Assembly (NCBI GenBank): GCA_007922195.1
Contig: ML681971.1
Coordinates: forward strand, 16,054,253 to 16,118,252
DNA from: Podocnemis expansa
Lineage: Eukaryota > Chordata > Testudines > Podocnemididae
Direction: 5' to 3'
DNA length: 64,000 nt
Below, piece after piece: positions 11,901 through 22,740 of this stretch. The stretch's first letter is position 1. Each line of letters opens with the position of its first letter. Below the pieces are notes generated by a model, which saw nothing but the letters and a program-made list of their open reading frames with translations, did not search any database and was not told the DNA's origin. The position numbers were made by a program, and so were the translations under genes.

Positions 11901-12190
11901 CAGCGGTGGTGATAGATGTAGCAGTGCCAAGTGACAGCAACATCAGGAAGAAGGAGTATGAGAAGCTGGAGAAGTACCAGGGCCTGAAAGAGGAACTAGA
12001 GCGGATGTGGAAAGTAAAGGCCAAAGTGGTCCCGGTGGTGGTAGGAGCACTCGGGGCTGTGACTCCTAAGCTGGGAGAGTGGCTCCAACAGATCCCAGGA
12101 ACAACATCAGAGCTCTCTGTCCAGAAGAGTGCAGTGCTCGGAACAGCTAAGATACTGCGCAGAACCCTCAAACTCCCAGGCCTCTGGTAG
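8909..12190 (+). pseudogene. R4-type LINE ORF (RT + CCHC + REL endonuclease), two stops
   Basis: One frame runs from ATG 8909 to TAG 12188-12190, about 1,093 codons, with no frameshift. The N-terminal domain near residues 45-115 has the WTRQENLELMECYY block. RT motifs include an LLYMDDIK catalytic box at 10760-10771 and the upstream YRPITCL block near 10254. A CCHC finger uses Cys 11615-11617, Cys 11624-11626, His 11651-11653 and Cys 11666-11668. The endonuclease core begins PDIV at 11867-11872, followed by IDVAVP. TGA at 10796-10798 (25 bases after YMDD) and 11636-11638 (inside the finger) break it; both contexts fit CGA-to-TGA decay of a methylated CpG. No other damage was seen. Other in-frame ATGs exist shortly after 8909, so the start is provisional. 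Confidence 0.85.
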
Positions 12191-12479
12191 AGGACCCGAG
12201 GTTGAGGATGACACATACCACCCATAAGGGTGAGAAGGGAATTTTTTTTTATATATGGAAATTAGCTTCAGTGACTATTTAGTTGGTCAATATGAATCCC
12301 AACTGATGTCTCACTGTCCTAATAATCTCTTGAATGAACAGTTAATGGGACGATGAGTTTTCCATTCAAAGTTGATGAGTTGGAGGTCAGTTCTTACTAT
12401 TTATCTGGTGGAGCTTCATCTCTTGACAATGTGGCTTTGTGTTGACAAGACAGAGAACCTTGACTACACTAGCACTTTT

Positions 12480-12504
12480 TAGCAATGATGTCCCATCATT
12501 GCTA
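12480..12504. repeat. perfect 11-bp hairpin
   Basis: TAGCAATGATG at 12480-12490 and its exact reverse complement at 12494-12504 enclose a 3-base loop. Upstream gactacactagcac looks like a decayed terminus of the reptile 'TGTCTACAC' MITE group, so this is probably a relic of such an element. Confidence 0.45.
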
Positions 12505-13036
12505 GCTCCAGTACAGATTTACCTGTCTTAGTGATGTTTGAAATGCTACTAGGGACACCTCCTGTGACTGTCAAGATATTTAACACCATGTCATTTAGAT
12601 CTGCTCTCAGCTGGCTGAGACAGGATATTTAAAATTCTGACAACCATTCTGTATTCGTGAAGTGTTCAGGGGCTAGCAACTGTAGGGAGGTTTTACGATG
12701 AAAACCTAATGTAGATAAGGCTCTAAACTTTGTCAACACATGGCCTCAGGATCATCTAAAGAATCTCCATAAGCACCAGAGAGGAAGAAGAGGCCATTAG
12801 CTCAGCATCTTTATGTGGAGAGCTCATAATTCTGTTTGGTTTTTCTTAAACCTACTTTTTAAAAGCACCTATAGTAAATGTAGTAAGGAAAGAACACATC
12901 TGTAAATAGAGTAAATAATAAATCAAGGAAGGTTAAAGAGTCAGAACTTTAAAAACTAACTAGCAGCAGCTTAAGAGACTGGTAATAAAATGTAACCAGA
13001 TGCAAGGCATTCTGGGAGTATTTTATAACTCTATAC

Positions 13037-13460
13037 CAGGTGTGGCCAAACTGCAGCTAGTGAGCTGCGTGCGGCTCTTCAAAGATAAAATGTGACTCGC
13101 CAGCAGGGAGCTGCTTCAGGTTGGGGGAGTTAAAATCTCTGGCCTGTCAGGCAGCTCTTCAGTGGCCAGCTCAGAGGAGGGGTGGGGAGGAGGTGCAGAG
13201 CCAGCAGTGGAGAGCTTAGAGGAGGGCGGGGGCTGGGGAGGAGGGAGCAGTGAGCCAGCGGACAGCTCAGAAGAAGGCGGGGAGGGGGCAGCCAGTAGCT
13301 CAGAGAAGCGGTGGGAGAGGGGGGAGCATCAGCCCCGGCTCAGAGGAGGGTGGGGGAGGAGGGAGCTGGCAGCTCCGGGAAGCAGTGAGGGTCTCGGAAG
13401 AGAAAGGCACTTCGGGGAATGGAGGCAGTGAGGGAAGGGACTGAGGGGATCAGGGAGGAG
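13037..13460 (+). mobile_element. hAT-like nonautonomous element fragment, GC-rich
   Basis: Starts with CAGGTGTGGCCAAACTGC, a hAT-type terminus, followed by gctcttcaaagataaaatgtg and then about 300 bases of GGAGG-rich sequence. I find no matching 3' terminus or 8-bp duplication, so the right end is either lost or unrecognised. The same 5' text recurs in decayed form near 61118. Open frames here are GC-driven and have no domains. Confidence 0.4.
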
Positions 13461-13836
13461 ACAGGCTGTAAAGGACTTAAAGACTAACGTTATTGTTAGT
13501 TATTTTCTGTTTCATAGATTTCAGTGTGAATTTTATTTTGCATTGCTTTATTTATTTATATTTTTTTATTTTCTTTTGCTCTGGTTGGTTTGCGTGGGTT
13601 GGTTGGTTGGTTTGTTTTGTATTTACCTTATACCACATGCCAAAGCAGCCTCAGTCCTGTCCACAGCACTTTACAAACTTAGGGGCACCTCACGCACTCC
13701 CTTTACAAGGATGGTAGTCAGCAAAACAGGTTAAAAAGTCTTCCATTGTAGCAGAGGGAGAAGGAATAAGCCAATGAAGAATCCTACTTCTTCTTGCCAA
13801 CTCTACAGAAACCTGTAGATCGAGCTCTGGACAGTT

Positions 13837-13992
13837 AAACAAGGAGTTTTGTGGAACTTTTAAAGTCTAACCCATTTTTTGTCACATTTCTCCCATGAAA
13901 GCTCATGTGATAAATAAATGGGTTAGTCTTTAGAAGTGCCATAGGAATCCTTGTTTGTTTTGCTGAACTAGACTAACATGGCTGCGTCTTTG
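13837..13992. mobile_element. Penelope-like insertion, inverted pair, 15-bp TSD
   Basis: 156-base insertion bounded by perfect 15-base duplications GAGCTCTGGACAGTT at 13822-13836 and 13993-14007. The left part is a minus-strand copy of the element's 3' end (aaacaaggag...aaagtctaaccca); the right part is a plus-strand copy ending with cttgtttgttttgctgaactagactaacatggctgc. The ribozyme-like region survives only partly (gaaagctcatg around 13898). The single TSD pair shows that both halves arrived together. Confidence 0.75.
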
Positions 13993-14200
13993 GAGCTCTG
14001 GACAGTTGAAGCTTTTCAGAGACCCTAAGGCTTTGGGGACTAGGGATGAGCTGTTTTCCACAGCATCCTCCCCCTTCAGTATTATTTTATGCAGAATCCT
14101 ATTCCACAAAACCAAGCTTGTTTTGAAGGACAAGTGTTGGGCTATGTATGGAGTAGGAAAGTGTTTCCCAGGACAGTTGAGTTGTCATGGGAGATAGAAG

Positions 14201-14360
14201 CAGTGTTCCTTCTAAGCTGATGATGGGGCTGACCAAGTTATGGATGCACTTGGGGAGCCAATGAGGAGGGGCCCAGCACTGGGTTGGGGAACCAGGAGAG
14301 AATTTGCTTAGCTGCAACCAAAAGTTGCTAAGCTGCATTATCAGCTTAGAGGGAACGTTG
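14201..14360. mobile_element. short hAT-like MITE
   Basis: 160-base element with about 21-bp terminal inverted repeats: it starts CAGTGTTCCTTCTAAGCTGA and ends with the near-perfect reverse complement (tcagcttagagggaacgttg). The CAGTG start is typical of hAT elements. The flanking 8-mers (gatagaag, cagggagg) match poorly, so the duplication has decayed or the right end adjoins another repeat. Confidence 0.6.
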
Positions 14361-15185
14361 CAGGGAGGGGCAGCATGGTCAGAGACAGCAGGAGAAGTGA
14401 GCAATGGTTGGGGACAGCAGAGAAGGGGTGGCATNNNNNNNNNNNNNNNNNNNNNNNNNNNNNNNNNNNNNNNNNNNNNNNNNNNNNNNNNNNNNNNNNN
14501 NNNNNNNNNNNNNNNNNNNNNNNNNNNNNNNNNNGCAGGTGCCTGCAGCCCGGCTCTGCAGGGAGTCAACACTCCAGGCCCCCTAAAAATAGGGAATGCC
14601 CTGGAATGCAGTGTTCCAGGGCCCCCCCAAAATAGGGCAGTGCCCTGGAACGCTGTGCTCTGGGGCCCCATAAAAATAGAAGGGCACGCTGGAACACAGC
14701 GTTCTGGTGTGTTGCCCCTAGGCCGGCCCAGCCACTCCTCCCTCTCCTCCCCAGAACCTGGCTCCTTTTTGCCAGCTGGCTGGCTGGCCAGTGCTATGGC
14801 CTCCTGACCCCTGCCCAGCTCTTCAGCCAGGTAAGGGGGGGTGGGGTGGTTAGGCAGCCAGTAGGGAAATCGTGGGGACAGGGAGGGTGTGTGGAGAGGG
14901 GGGAGAGGCGGTGGGCTGGGGAGGGCTTGGGGGGCTGTGGGAGGTGGCACGAAGACAGGGAGCTGGGGAGTGAGGGTTAGGAGGGCTGGAATGGGGGCAA
15001 GGAGCTTAGGGAGTAGGGACTGGGGCTGAGAATGACATGGGGAAAGGGGTCTGATGGGGGTGGGTGTTTTGGGGGCAGTAACTGGGGTGGGGGCTGGCAT
15101 TTGGGGCAGGAGCTGGGATGCAGGGGGGGCACTCATGCAGGAAGGGGGCCTGCCTGATTAGGAGGGTTCCAGGGCCCGCCAAATT
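14361..15185. repeat. GC-rich repeat block with tandem CCCCTAAAAATAG units and assembly gap
   Basis: G- or C-rich sequence containing a 100-base run of N (14435-14534), an assembly gap of nominal size. Just after the gap, 14572-14715 holds about three imperfect units of roughly 50 bases, each centred on gggccccnnnaaaatag flanked by ccctggaa...gttccaggg. The same units occur at 48918-49040 and 54380-54520. From 14830 the sequence is low-complexity GGGG-rich. Long open frames on both strands are compositional and cross the gap; none shows a domain. Confidence 0.55.
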
Positions 15186-15639
15186 GTACTTTAACCCCTA
15201 TCAAGGAGAGTTCTCAGTATAGATATTTCATGAACAGGGTGAAGAAGAATTAATTAAAATTCTGGGTCCATATCTATTATATAATGGTTAAAATCTGGAG
15301 TAAATCTATCCATCGGGGAGTTACTCTGGACCGTAATATGGTCCAAGGTGTCCTAAAGGCACTGTGTGCTGTTGCTAATTCCAGGTATTAAAAAGTTTGA
15401 GTCAGGACCCAGAAAATCCTAAGTGGCTTAAAAATCATGAGGGTGGTGGTGGTTTTTTTTTTAATTTCTTTTTTTAATAATACATCTTGGGATTTTCTGT
15501 TTACTTTCTGTTTTTTGAGATTTTTCACTTACTTGCATGGATCTGTCAAAAGGACCTTTAAGAAAAACACTTAAATATGAGATTCATGATAAAATCTTGA
15601 TAGCTAGCAAAATAAAGATCCCTTTTCAGAAGCAATGAT

Positions 15640-15880
15640 GGTGATAACAATACCATCTCCCCTCAGAGGATTTCAGAGTGATTTATGCTAACAAATTATT
15701 TTTGTTAAACCATGCAACACCCGTTGAAAGGAGAAAAGTATTAAAATCCCTATCTTGCAAGTGGGAACGTGAGGCATAAAGACGCTCAGTCATTTGCACA
15801 AGGTTATACATGATATCCATGGCAAATTTGGGAGTAGAAACGCTGATCTTGGAATTCCAATTCCCATGTTTTTGCTATAA
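15640..15880 (-). repeat. MIR/CORE-SINE-like or L3-like fragment
   Basis: Contains the reversed form of the common amniote pattern: aaatccctatcttgcaagtgggaa...gaggcataaag...tcagtcatttgcacaaggttata. Old and diverged; family assignment tentative. Confidence 0.4.
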
Positions 15881-16928
15881 GACCACCTTCTTCTTTCTTA
15901 AACATTATCGGGGTGATGGAGAGCCCTGCTTTGCAAAACAGGTCTCTCTCCAGTAAAGTGAAGGAGGAAATAGCAAGGTTTTTAAAAAATCATCCATCAA
16001 TTGTCTTAGCAGCTGACAATGAGAAAGGTCTGAATCTACACTAGTGAAAAATGTTAAAATGTCAGGCACTCTATATCAGTAGTCAAGTCTTGTCGACTTG
16101 CCACAACCTTCCCTATTATATTTTCCTTTATTCATTCTTGAACCTTGCTTAATTCCCATAGCTATGCAGATGTGAATAAATAAATGTATTGTAAAGGTCT
16201 AAGAATGTTGGTACACTTTTTAAGAAAGCTATGAAGGAAAAAAAATTAAATCAACATTTGTATGCTATTCATGGTTCATACTAAGTGAATATGTATTCAA
16301 TTGGCAGTTATCCAACTTTTTTTCTAGTCTTATTCTGTGTTCAACCCATTCTCCTCCTGGGAACATCTAACCTTATATGTAATTACCCCACTGAGAAGGG
16401 GAAGTAGGTATAAATAACTATAACCTTGCTAAGAACTAAATAGAGTTTGTAAGACTCACAGATCTCCAGGAGGGGTTATGTTGGCTACTAATGGGAACTG
16501 TTTTCCTGGACTGTATTTTGCTTAACTGATGGAAGTTCATCACTGCACATGAAGAATTTCTCAATTTTTCTTCTTGCATATCTGGGAAGCACCTACATGC
16601 AACAGTGACAGATGCTAAAATAAACGATACATGAACAAACGGACACACATAACACTGTATCACTTGTGAAAATGTACAATCTTGCCAAATGGGATTGTGA
16701 AGAGGAGTATGATCTAGTCTCTGAAGAGCTAACTTGAGTGCTTAATTAAAGTACCCTTCACCTGATTTACTGATCTATAAAGACATTCACATATTACCAG
16801 GTGAAGTGTTCAAAACAATTTGTGTATGACTGCTGTTGAAGAGTATCTGCCCTACCACTTCATGGCATGGGCAGTGATCTGATACATAAGCACTCTACAG
16901 CAATTATTATATTTTTTTCTTTCCAAAG

Positions 16929-17112
16929 GTTTGTCTAAGTCACTTGGTCTCATTGAAGGCTATGGTGGACGTGGTAAAGGTGGACTTCCTGCCACCCTGT
17001 CTCCAGCAGAGGAAGAGAAAGCTAAGGGCCCACATGAGAAATATGGCTATAATTCCTACCTCAGTGAGAAAATTTCACTGGATCGTACCATACCAGATTA
17101 TCGTCCAACCAA
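16929..17112 (+). CDS. GALNT17: GALNT17 coding exon (probably exon 2)
   Basis: 184-base internal exon. It follows a pyrimidine-rich tract and AG at 16927-16928, ends AA before donor GTAAGT (17113-17118), and encodes LSKSLGLIEGYGGRGKGG... through SLDRTIPDYRPTK. This is the lumenal stem and start of the catalytic domain of a GT27-family polypeptide GalNAc-transferase-like protein, a type II Golgi membrane enzyme family that adds GalNAc to Ser/Thr. The exon starts with the last two bases of a split codon and ends in phase 2, completed by G at 39804 to give Lys. The KGGLPATLSPAEEEKAKG and HEKYGYNSYLSEKISLDR stretches agree with GALNT17 as I know it rather than the sister genes GALNT9 or GALNT18. 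The membrane anchor exon is not in the window. Confidence 0.93.
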
Positions 17113-17339
17113 GTAAGTACCCCCTTATTATCAGCATCGCAGAACCACATGTGTGAGCAATAAGCAACCAGTGTTGATTTTCTCCATGTTCTCAGTTGGT
17201 GCTTACTCCTTTCCCACTTCACTCAGTCACAAGACAATACTGTTCAGTAGTAAACAATTTAATCACTTGGGATTAAACCCACGAGACAGTTTACTAGAGT
17301 AAAACTTAATATGTTGCTTATAAAACTGTGAGTGGTAAT

Positions 17340-17645
17340 GATATTAGGCATCAGGTTTAAAATAAAGAAAAGGAAGCTTTTCTTCACACAATGCATGCTA
17401 GAGGATGTTGTGAAGGCCAAGCTATAATGAGGTTAAAAAAATAACTATGTAAATTCTTGGAAGATGAGTCCCTCAGTGGCTGTTAGCCAGATGTGCAGAG
17501 ATTGCTGTTCGCCAGAAGCTGGGAATAGGCAACAGAACGGATCATTTGATGCTTGTCTGTTCTGTTTGTTCCTGTTAAGGCATCTGGCATTGGCCACTTT
17601 TGGATGACAGGATACTAGGCTAGATGTACCATTAGTCTGACCCAA
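17340..17645 (+). mobile_element. CR1 LINE 3' end
   Basis: Sense-strand CR1 3' region with the characteristic run aaggaagc...tcttcacacaatgcatg, agaggatgttgtgaaggccaa, cagaagctgggaataggcaac, catctggcattggccact and gatactaggctagatgtacc. 5'-truncated, as most CR1 copies are. Confidence 0.85.
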
Positions 17646-18039
17646 CTCTACACCCACAAAGCTCCGCTCATTATGGTATCAGGCACAGTGTTTTACAGAT
17701 GTCTGTTTGCTCTTCAGAAATTGTCAGAGTCTCTCTTTTCTTACCAGTTCCTTAATCCTGCTAGAGTTCTACAAGTAAAACTATCGCCCCCTGCGCTGTA
17801 TCTCATAATCCTTCTAGCTGAGGCATTCTGATGGGACTCACTTCAGGACAGTTAGCATTGTGCTTCAATCAGCCTGGGGATTTGCCACTGTGGGAAAGGG
17901 AGACACTTTTCTTCTTGCAACAAATGGATAGATGAGTTGACTGTTTTAGCTGTGCCCCTAAACACACTAAGCCAGGAAATGAGAGTTGCAGCCCAAATAT
18001 TAACTGCAAGGCAGCTCAGAGCCCCACATTAAGTTTATG

Positions 18040-18165
18040 AATACGATTACCATCGTTTTGCTCTGTATTTGTGCAGCGCCTAGCACAATGGGTGTCCTGG
18101 TCCATGACAGGGACTCTTTCCTAGGTGCTATTGTAATGCAAATACAGAATAATACTCTCATGGGA
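18040..18165 (-). repeat. ancient amniote interspersed repeat
   Basis: Opposite orientation of the 4110/7890 family: tttgtgcagcgcctagcaca...cctggtccatgacaggg...ctaggtgctattgtaatgcaaat. Confidence 0.5.
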
Positions 18166-18499
18166 TTGCCTGTGATAACAGGGGAACTGAGCTTGGTGAC
18201 CCAGGAGGTCCTTTCCAGTCCCATGTCCCTATGTTCCTGTTAAGATGTTCACTGTGTAATACTACCATTTGGCTTTGCATCTTACATTCTCATCCTGCTC
18301 TCAACTGCCTCCCTCACCAACTCCCTTTTAGATGTTTAACCACACATTTGCAACAGAAGGGATGTATGAGGAAATGCTTAAAGAGTTGTTCTAAAGTGCA
18401 ATCCTTTTTCATGTTGGGGTAATCCAAATATTTCTTAATTTCAGATTTAGGTTTTGTTATGGCAGGAGTTAGCAACAGGAGTGTTGTAAGCAAGACGTG

Positions 18500-19035
18500 A
18501 GAAGTAATTTTTTTATTCTGCTCAGCACTGATAATGCCTCAACTGGAATACTGTGTCCAGTGCTGGGCACCTCACTTTGCGAAAGATGTGAACAAATTGT
18601 AGAAGGTCCAGAGAAGAGCAACAAAAATGATCAAAGGTCTAGAAAACATGACTTAAGAGGAAGGATTGAAAAAACTGTGTGTTTAGTCTGTAGGAGAGAA
18701 GACTAAGGAGGGACATAAGTCTTCAATATGGAAAAGTTGTTACAAAAAGGAAGCTAATAAATTGTTCCCCTTAACCACTGAGCACAGGACAAGAAGTAAT
18801 GGGCTTCAGTTTCAGTAAGGGCAGTTTATGTTGGACATTAGGAAAAACTGCCTAACTATAAGGGTAGTAAAGCACAGGAGCAAATTGCCTAGGAAGTTTG
18901 TGGAATCTGTCAACGGAGGCTTCTAAGAATAGGTTAGACAAATGTCTGTCAGGGATCGATCTTTGATAATACTTCATTTTGCCTCAGTGCAGGGACTGGA
19001 CTAGATCAAGCCCTACCGTTCTATGATACTGTGAT
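18500..19035 (+). mobile_element. CR1 LINE 3' end
   Basis: About 535 bases covering the end of the CR1 RT ORF and 3' UTR: cctcaactggaatactgtgt, ccagtgctgggcacctca, ccagagaagagcaacaaaaatg, ggagggacataagtcttcaa, and the terminal ggactggactagatcaagcc followed by tctatgatactgtgat, the CR1 tail. Frame is broken by many changes. Confidence 0.9.
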
Positions 19036-21317
19036 AGAGCACAGTTAGCTCATGGCCACTTCAGCAGATGTGCTTTTAAATGGAGGCTCCAAGTGTTTCT
19101 GAATTGTGATGTAGTCTTTTTTTCCAGCTGGATTTTAAGATTGTAATGATGAGCCATTACATTCTCAGCATATAGAGAAATGCAGACAAATGAGATGCCA
19201 AATCATTCCCTTCTTGAAGAGCTGGGGGAGAGACATTAGTGGAGTTTATTTTTATTAAGCTTAATTTTAGACACATCTTATGGAATGTGTCAAAGATTAG
19301 ACACATAAGATATGTGTATTAATAGCCACATTCCATGTCATTAGATTCGTGACAAAGGTGGTGTTTTTGTCTGGAACCTGCAGACCACTGATAATCATGC
19401 AAAAAGGAGTTAAGGTTAAATGCCTGTGGCATGCTGGGAAAGGGTTAAAGAGTTATAAGGGACAAGCTGAAATCTTTTACTTACCTGCATACTGCACAAG
19501 TTTCGGGCAGCCACCAATGTTTTCCAAGTTCCCCTGCCAACAATAACAGAAACATTTGGGTGGATTTTGAAATGGACTGAGGCCATAATTTCTTTTTGTA
19601 CAGACGAAATTTGCACTTGCATAGTTACATCAGCAAAATGAATTGCAGATGCAAGTTGAAGGGTTTGCAGATGCAAATTGAAGGTAAGTCCTTGGGGTGA
19701 GCCTTCTTGAACAACTAGCAGAATATGATCGCCTCACACAAACTTTTGTATCTAGAATTTTTGCTTCTAGCACATGCACAGCTAACTTCTGAGATGACAT
19801 GTATGGTTTTGGGGAGAAGAATGAAAGGGAGTATTTTTGTGTACAGTAATTGTGTAATTTTGTGTTTTGTCACTGTGAAGTATTCCATAGTTTATTTTTG
19901 CACTTGCTTCTTCTGGGTTTGAGTATCCTGGTATTTTAGTTGATCACTTTGTCTGGTTGAGGAGTGGTTATGATTTTGCTAGAGGACTTGGAAAGTTTCA
20001 TTTCCTCTTTCCCTTCTTATTCCAAGATTTGTTCTCTGTTTTCCCAATGCTTTTTTATTACTGATTTTATGAACGGCTTTATCCAAACCATTTAAGTCAA
20101 GTGTTCTGGTCTCTGATTAAAAAAGATTCGAGTTGAAGGAAATTAGCCTAAATGGATTTAAAATTACTGCATTAGTAAAGAAAACTTTTTTTTAAAGCAA
20201 CCCTCGCTGATAAGCCTTACAAAGCATGTATTAATTTTAAATTTAACTGTGAAAATGTATTCAGCTCTACTGGAGACTACTTGACAATTATGATGCTCAA
20301 AGTCTCAAACTATTTGTAGGTAGCAATTCCTGCTGCTCTGTGGCTCTTGTTCTTCCTTTTTTTATTTTAAAGAAAAATCTAAAAGAATGAGTGTATGGCT
20401 TTCTCCTGAATGAAAGTAGCTCAGCTGCAGAGTGGAACAGTCCTCTGTTTTAGGAGTTTGGATTCAGGGTTTATTTCTGGGTCCCTTTCTGAAAGGGGGG
20501 CAAAAATATCATGCCAGGTAGAAAACTGGCATTGATACCAAGCAAAATTCCACAAGATAGCTCTGGTTGTAAAACTTCAATAGTCATGTTCTGCAACATC
20601 CTAATGTTTCTGATCTTAGTCACCTATTGAGCAAAAGCTACTGGTCATGGCAACAAAACATGTTGTTATCAAGTATCAATTGTGTCCACATAGAGGATAA
20701 CAGTCTACTACTTCCGTCAGCTCCTGAAGCCTGAGGTTTGAATGCTGGAGTGTCTGTGGTTTAGAGCTGATGGTATGAGGTTCAAATTCTGATGCCAGCG
20801 TGGATTGTTCTGTCAAATAGCAGCATGTATGGTTTTTCATTACACACAGCTGAGGCTTGGATAAGGCCATTCAATGCATTTACATCTTTGACCTAAGATA
20901 AGATTAATCTTCTACTTGGAAAAGGGACTTTACTGTTAGACCAGAAGTGCTTAAGTACTGTCCAGGTACTCCATGTGACTTACAAAATACTGAAATGCAG
21001 GCCAGGGTTACTCTCTTGTACGTTCTTGCATGTAACTGGTGCTAAAAAATAAGCTGATTTGCAGGGTTTATTGCTGATGAACTGAAGTCACAATTTCTAC
21101 TGACCTGTGACTGAAGATGAGTACATGAAAACAGAGATTTATCTTTTTATTAAACATAAGGCACATTTAAATGCAAATAAGATGTAGCCCTTGGGCTCCT
21201 GGTAGATGGCCACTATGGTATTGTGGTGCTAAATCTGTGCCTCTCTGCTTTCTGCAGTGCATCTGTTATGCATGAACACTCTGATCTAACAGAACATAAT
21301 GCTCTCCTAAATCTATT

Positions 21318-22740
21318 TGGAAAGTAGGAATTGCCTGACTAGATCAGACCTATGGTCCATCTAGGTCAGGGGTACTCAAACTTTTTGCGAGCCGGTCCAC
21401 ATTCAGCCTTCCACCATTCATCGGGGTCCACAAGCAACTAGGGTAGGCCTACTGCCCTACCTTGCCACCTTGGCCGCAGTCGCCAGGTCCCTGATCCCCT
21501 GTCATCATGGTGCCTGAGTGACAGTCTTTTACAGGCTATCAGTTGAGGAGGTAATGACCTAGATTTCAAAATTCAAGAGTATTTTCAGTTTTGGGTGAAA
21601 ACCAGGAGTTCTGGTAGGACTTTACCGTTAGCAAAAGGTTGTAACTCCGCACCTTTAACTCCCACATTGATACATATGCAGTATGCCAAAATAATTTGAC
21701 TTGGGGATCACCTCAGTGCTTCACCTCGGTAACAAGCCACCATCACCCAGCTCTATACAGAGCTAACTTGGCGGAAGCTGTAGATGCTCTACTAAGTTAC
21801 AGTGAAAATGAATTCACATTAGGCTAGGAACATGCATGCCACCTCGTACCGTGCCTCCTCACAGCCCATCAATAATGCAATGGACAGGGGCTAGATGCAC
21901 CCACTAACAGGAGCAGGCATCCGGCTGAATAGAAAGGTCAGTCAGCATTTCGTCCCGGAACAGTCAACTGACCTGCGGGGCCCGTGGCCAAGGGACGCTG
22001 ACAGTCAAGGCCGTGGGGGGCTGAGAAATGCTGCGGCCGAGGCCAGGCCAGGCCAGACTCAGCCAGCGGCACCCGCGGGCACCGGGCAACACCAGGGACA
22101 GGGGCCTCGGCTAGCGCTCCAGCCACACGCGCTGCTGTCACGTGACCCACCCTGCCGCAGTGCACGATGGGAGCCGCCGCCGATGCCGCACCCGCAGCGC
22201 AGCAGCGCCCTCATGTGGCTCCGCCCCCCCCGATGAAGCAGGAGCTGCGCGGACAGGGTGGGAACCCCACGGCCGCAGCAGCCCTGTCCCTGGCTGGGGA
22301 TCTGGGGCCCTACCGGCTGCCCGCGGCAGCCCCATCCCTGGCCATGGATCCAGGGCTGAGGCCACGGGCCCCGCCTCCAGCAGCCACTTGGGGCCGGGCC
22401 ATGCCAGGCCAGGCTCCACTGTGCCGCACTGCAGCCTAGCTGCCGGCAGCAGCGCGGCCTCCCCCTGGCCCTATCCTGAGCCAGGGGGCGTGGCCTTCTG
22501 GCTGGGGGCGGGGCCTGCCCTCTGGGGGCGGGGGCGGGGCCTGTGCCCCGGGTCCCTCCCCGCCCCAGTGACGCCCCTGTTGTTGCGGTCCACCAGAAAG
22601 GTCTTTGCGGTCTGGATTGTGGACCGTGGGCCGCCGTTTGAGTACCCCTGATCTAGGTGGTGACCAGTAACAGGTGCTTCAGAGGAAAGTTCAAGAAACT
22701 GTATAATGGGCAGTTATGAAATAATCTGCTCATAGGATAC
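21318..22740 (-). mobile_element. CR1 LINE fragment split by a hAT element
   Basis: Antisense CR1: aggaattgcctgactagatc...cagacctatggtccatctaggt at 21325-21366 and tgcttcagaggaaagttcaa...aataatctgct at 22674-22728. The two pieces are consecutive in CR1 and are interrupted exactly by the hAT element 21367-22650 with its 8-bp duplication. Confidence 0.75.
21367..22650. mobile_element. nonautonomous hAT element, CpG-rich core, 8-bp TSD
   Basis: 1,284-base element starting CAGGGGTACTCAAAC and ending GTTTGAGTACCCCTG (perfect 15-bp inverted termini), flanked by perfect ATCTAGGT duplications at 21359-21366 and 22651-22658. No transposase frame is present. The interior 21950-22580 is strongly GC- and CpG-rich with several GGGGCGGGG boxes (22498-22545), which resemble Sp1 sites. 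That core looks unlike the rest of the element and may be captured host sequence. Confidence 0.85.

Larger units (their letters stand above)
8771..12250 (+). mobile_element. R4-clade (restriction-like-endonuclease) LINE, near full length
   Basis: About 3.48 kb non-LTR retrotransposon with one long ORF encoding RT followed by a CCHC finger and a PD-(D/E)xK-type endonuclease, the layout of R2/R4/Dong-type LINEs; the N-terminal and endonuclease sequences look most like the R4 clade. The 5' end is tRNA-like (8771-8866). The 3' end has a short UTR after 12190 finishing in a T run at 12242-12250. It sits in an AT dinucleotide stretch: tatatat occurs just before 8771 and just after 12250, a possible 7-base target duplication. 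Little decay suggests a young insertion. Confidence 0.85.
1..16928 (+). other. GALNT17 intron 1, 3' part
   Basis: No host coding signal is seen. Besides the listed elements I see nothing recognisable in 2510-4100, 5515-7885, 8000-8760, 12255-13030 (except the hairpin at 12480) and 15890-16925. These are AT-rich intronic sequence with short chance open frames. Confidence 0.8.

Noticed and set aside
13465..13500. Penelope-like trace (acttaaagactaac)
   Set aside because: Only about 16 bases match, with no further family sequence or duplication.
14099..15136. 345-residue minus-strand frame
   Set aside because: It crosses the N gap and consists of Pro/Leu-rich low-complexity translation of GGGG-rich DNA.
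22142..22651. 169-residue open frame in the GC-rich hAT core
   Set aside because: Composition is Ala/Pro/Gly/Arg from CpG-rich DNA, there are open frames on both strands, and no domain.
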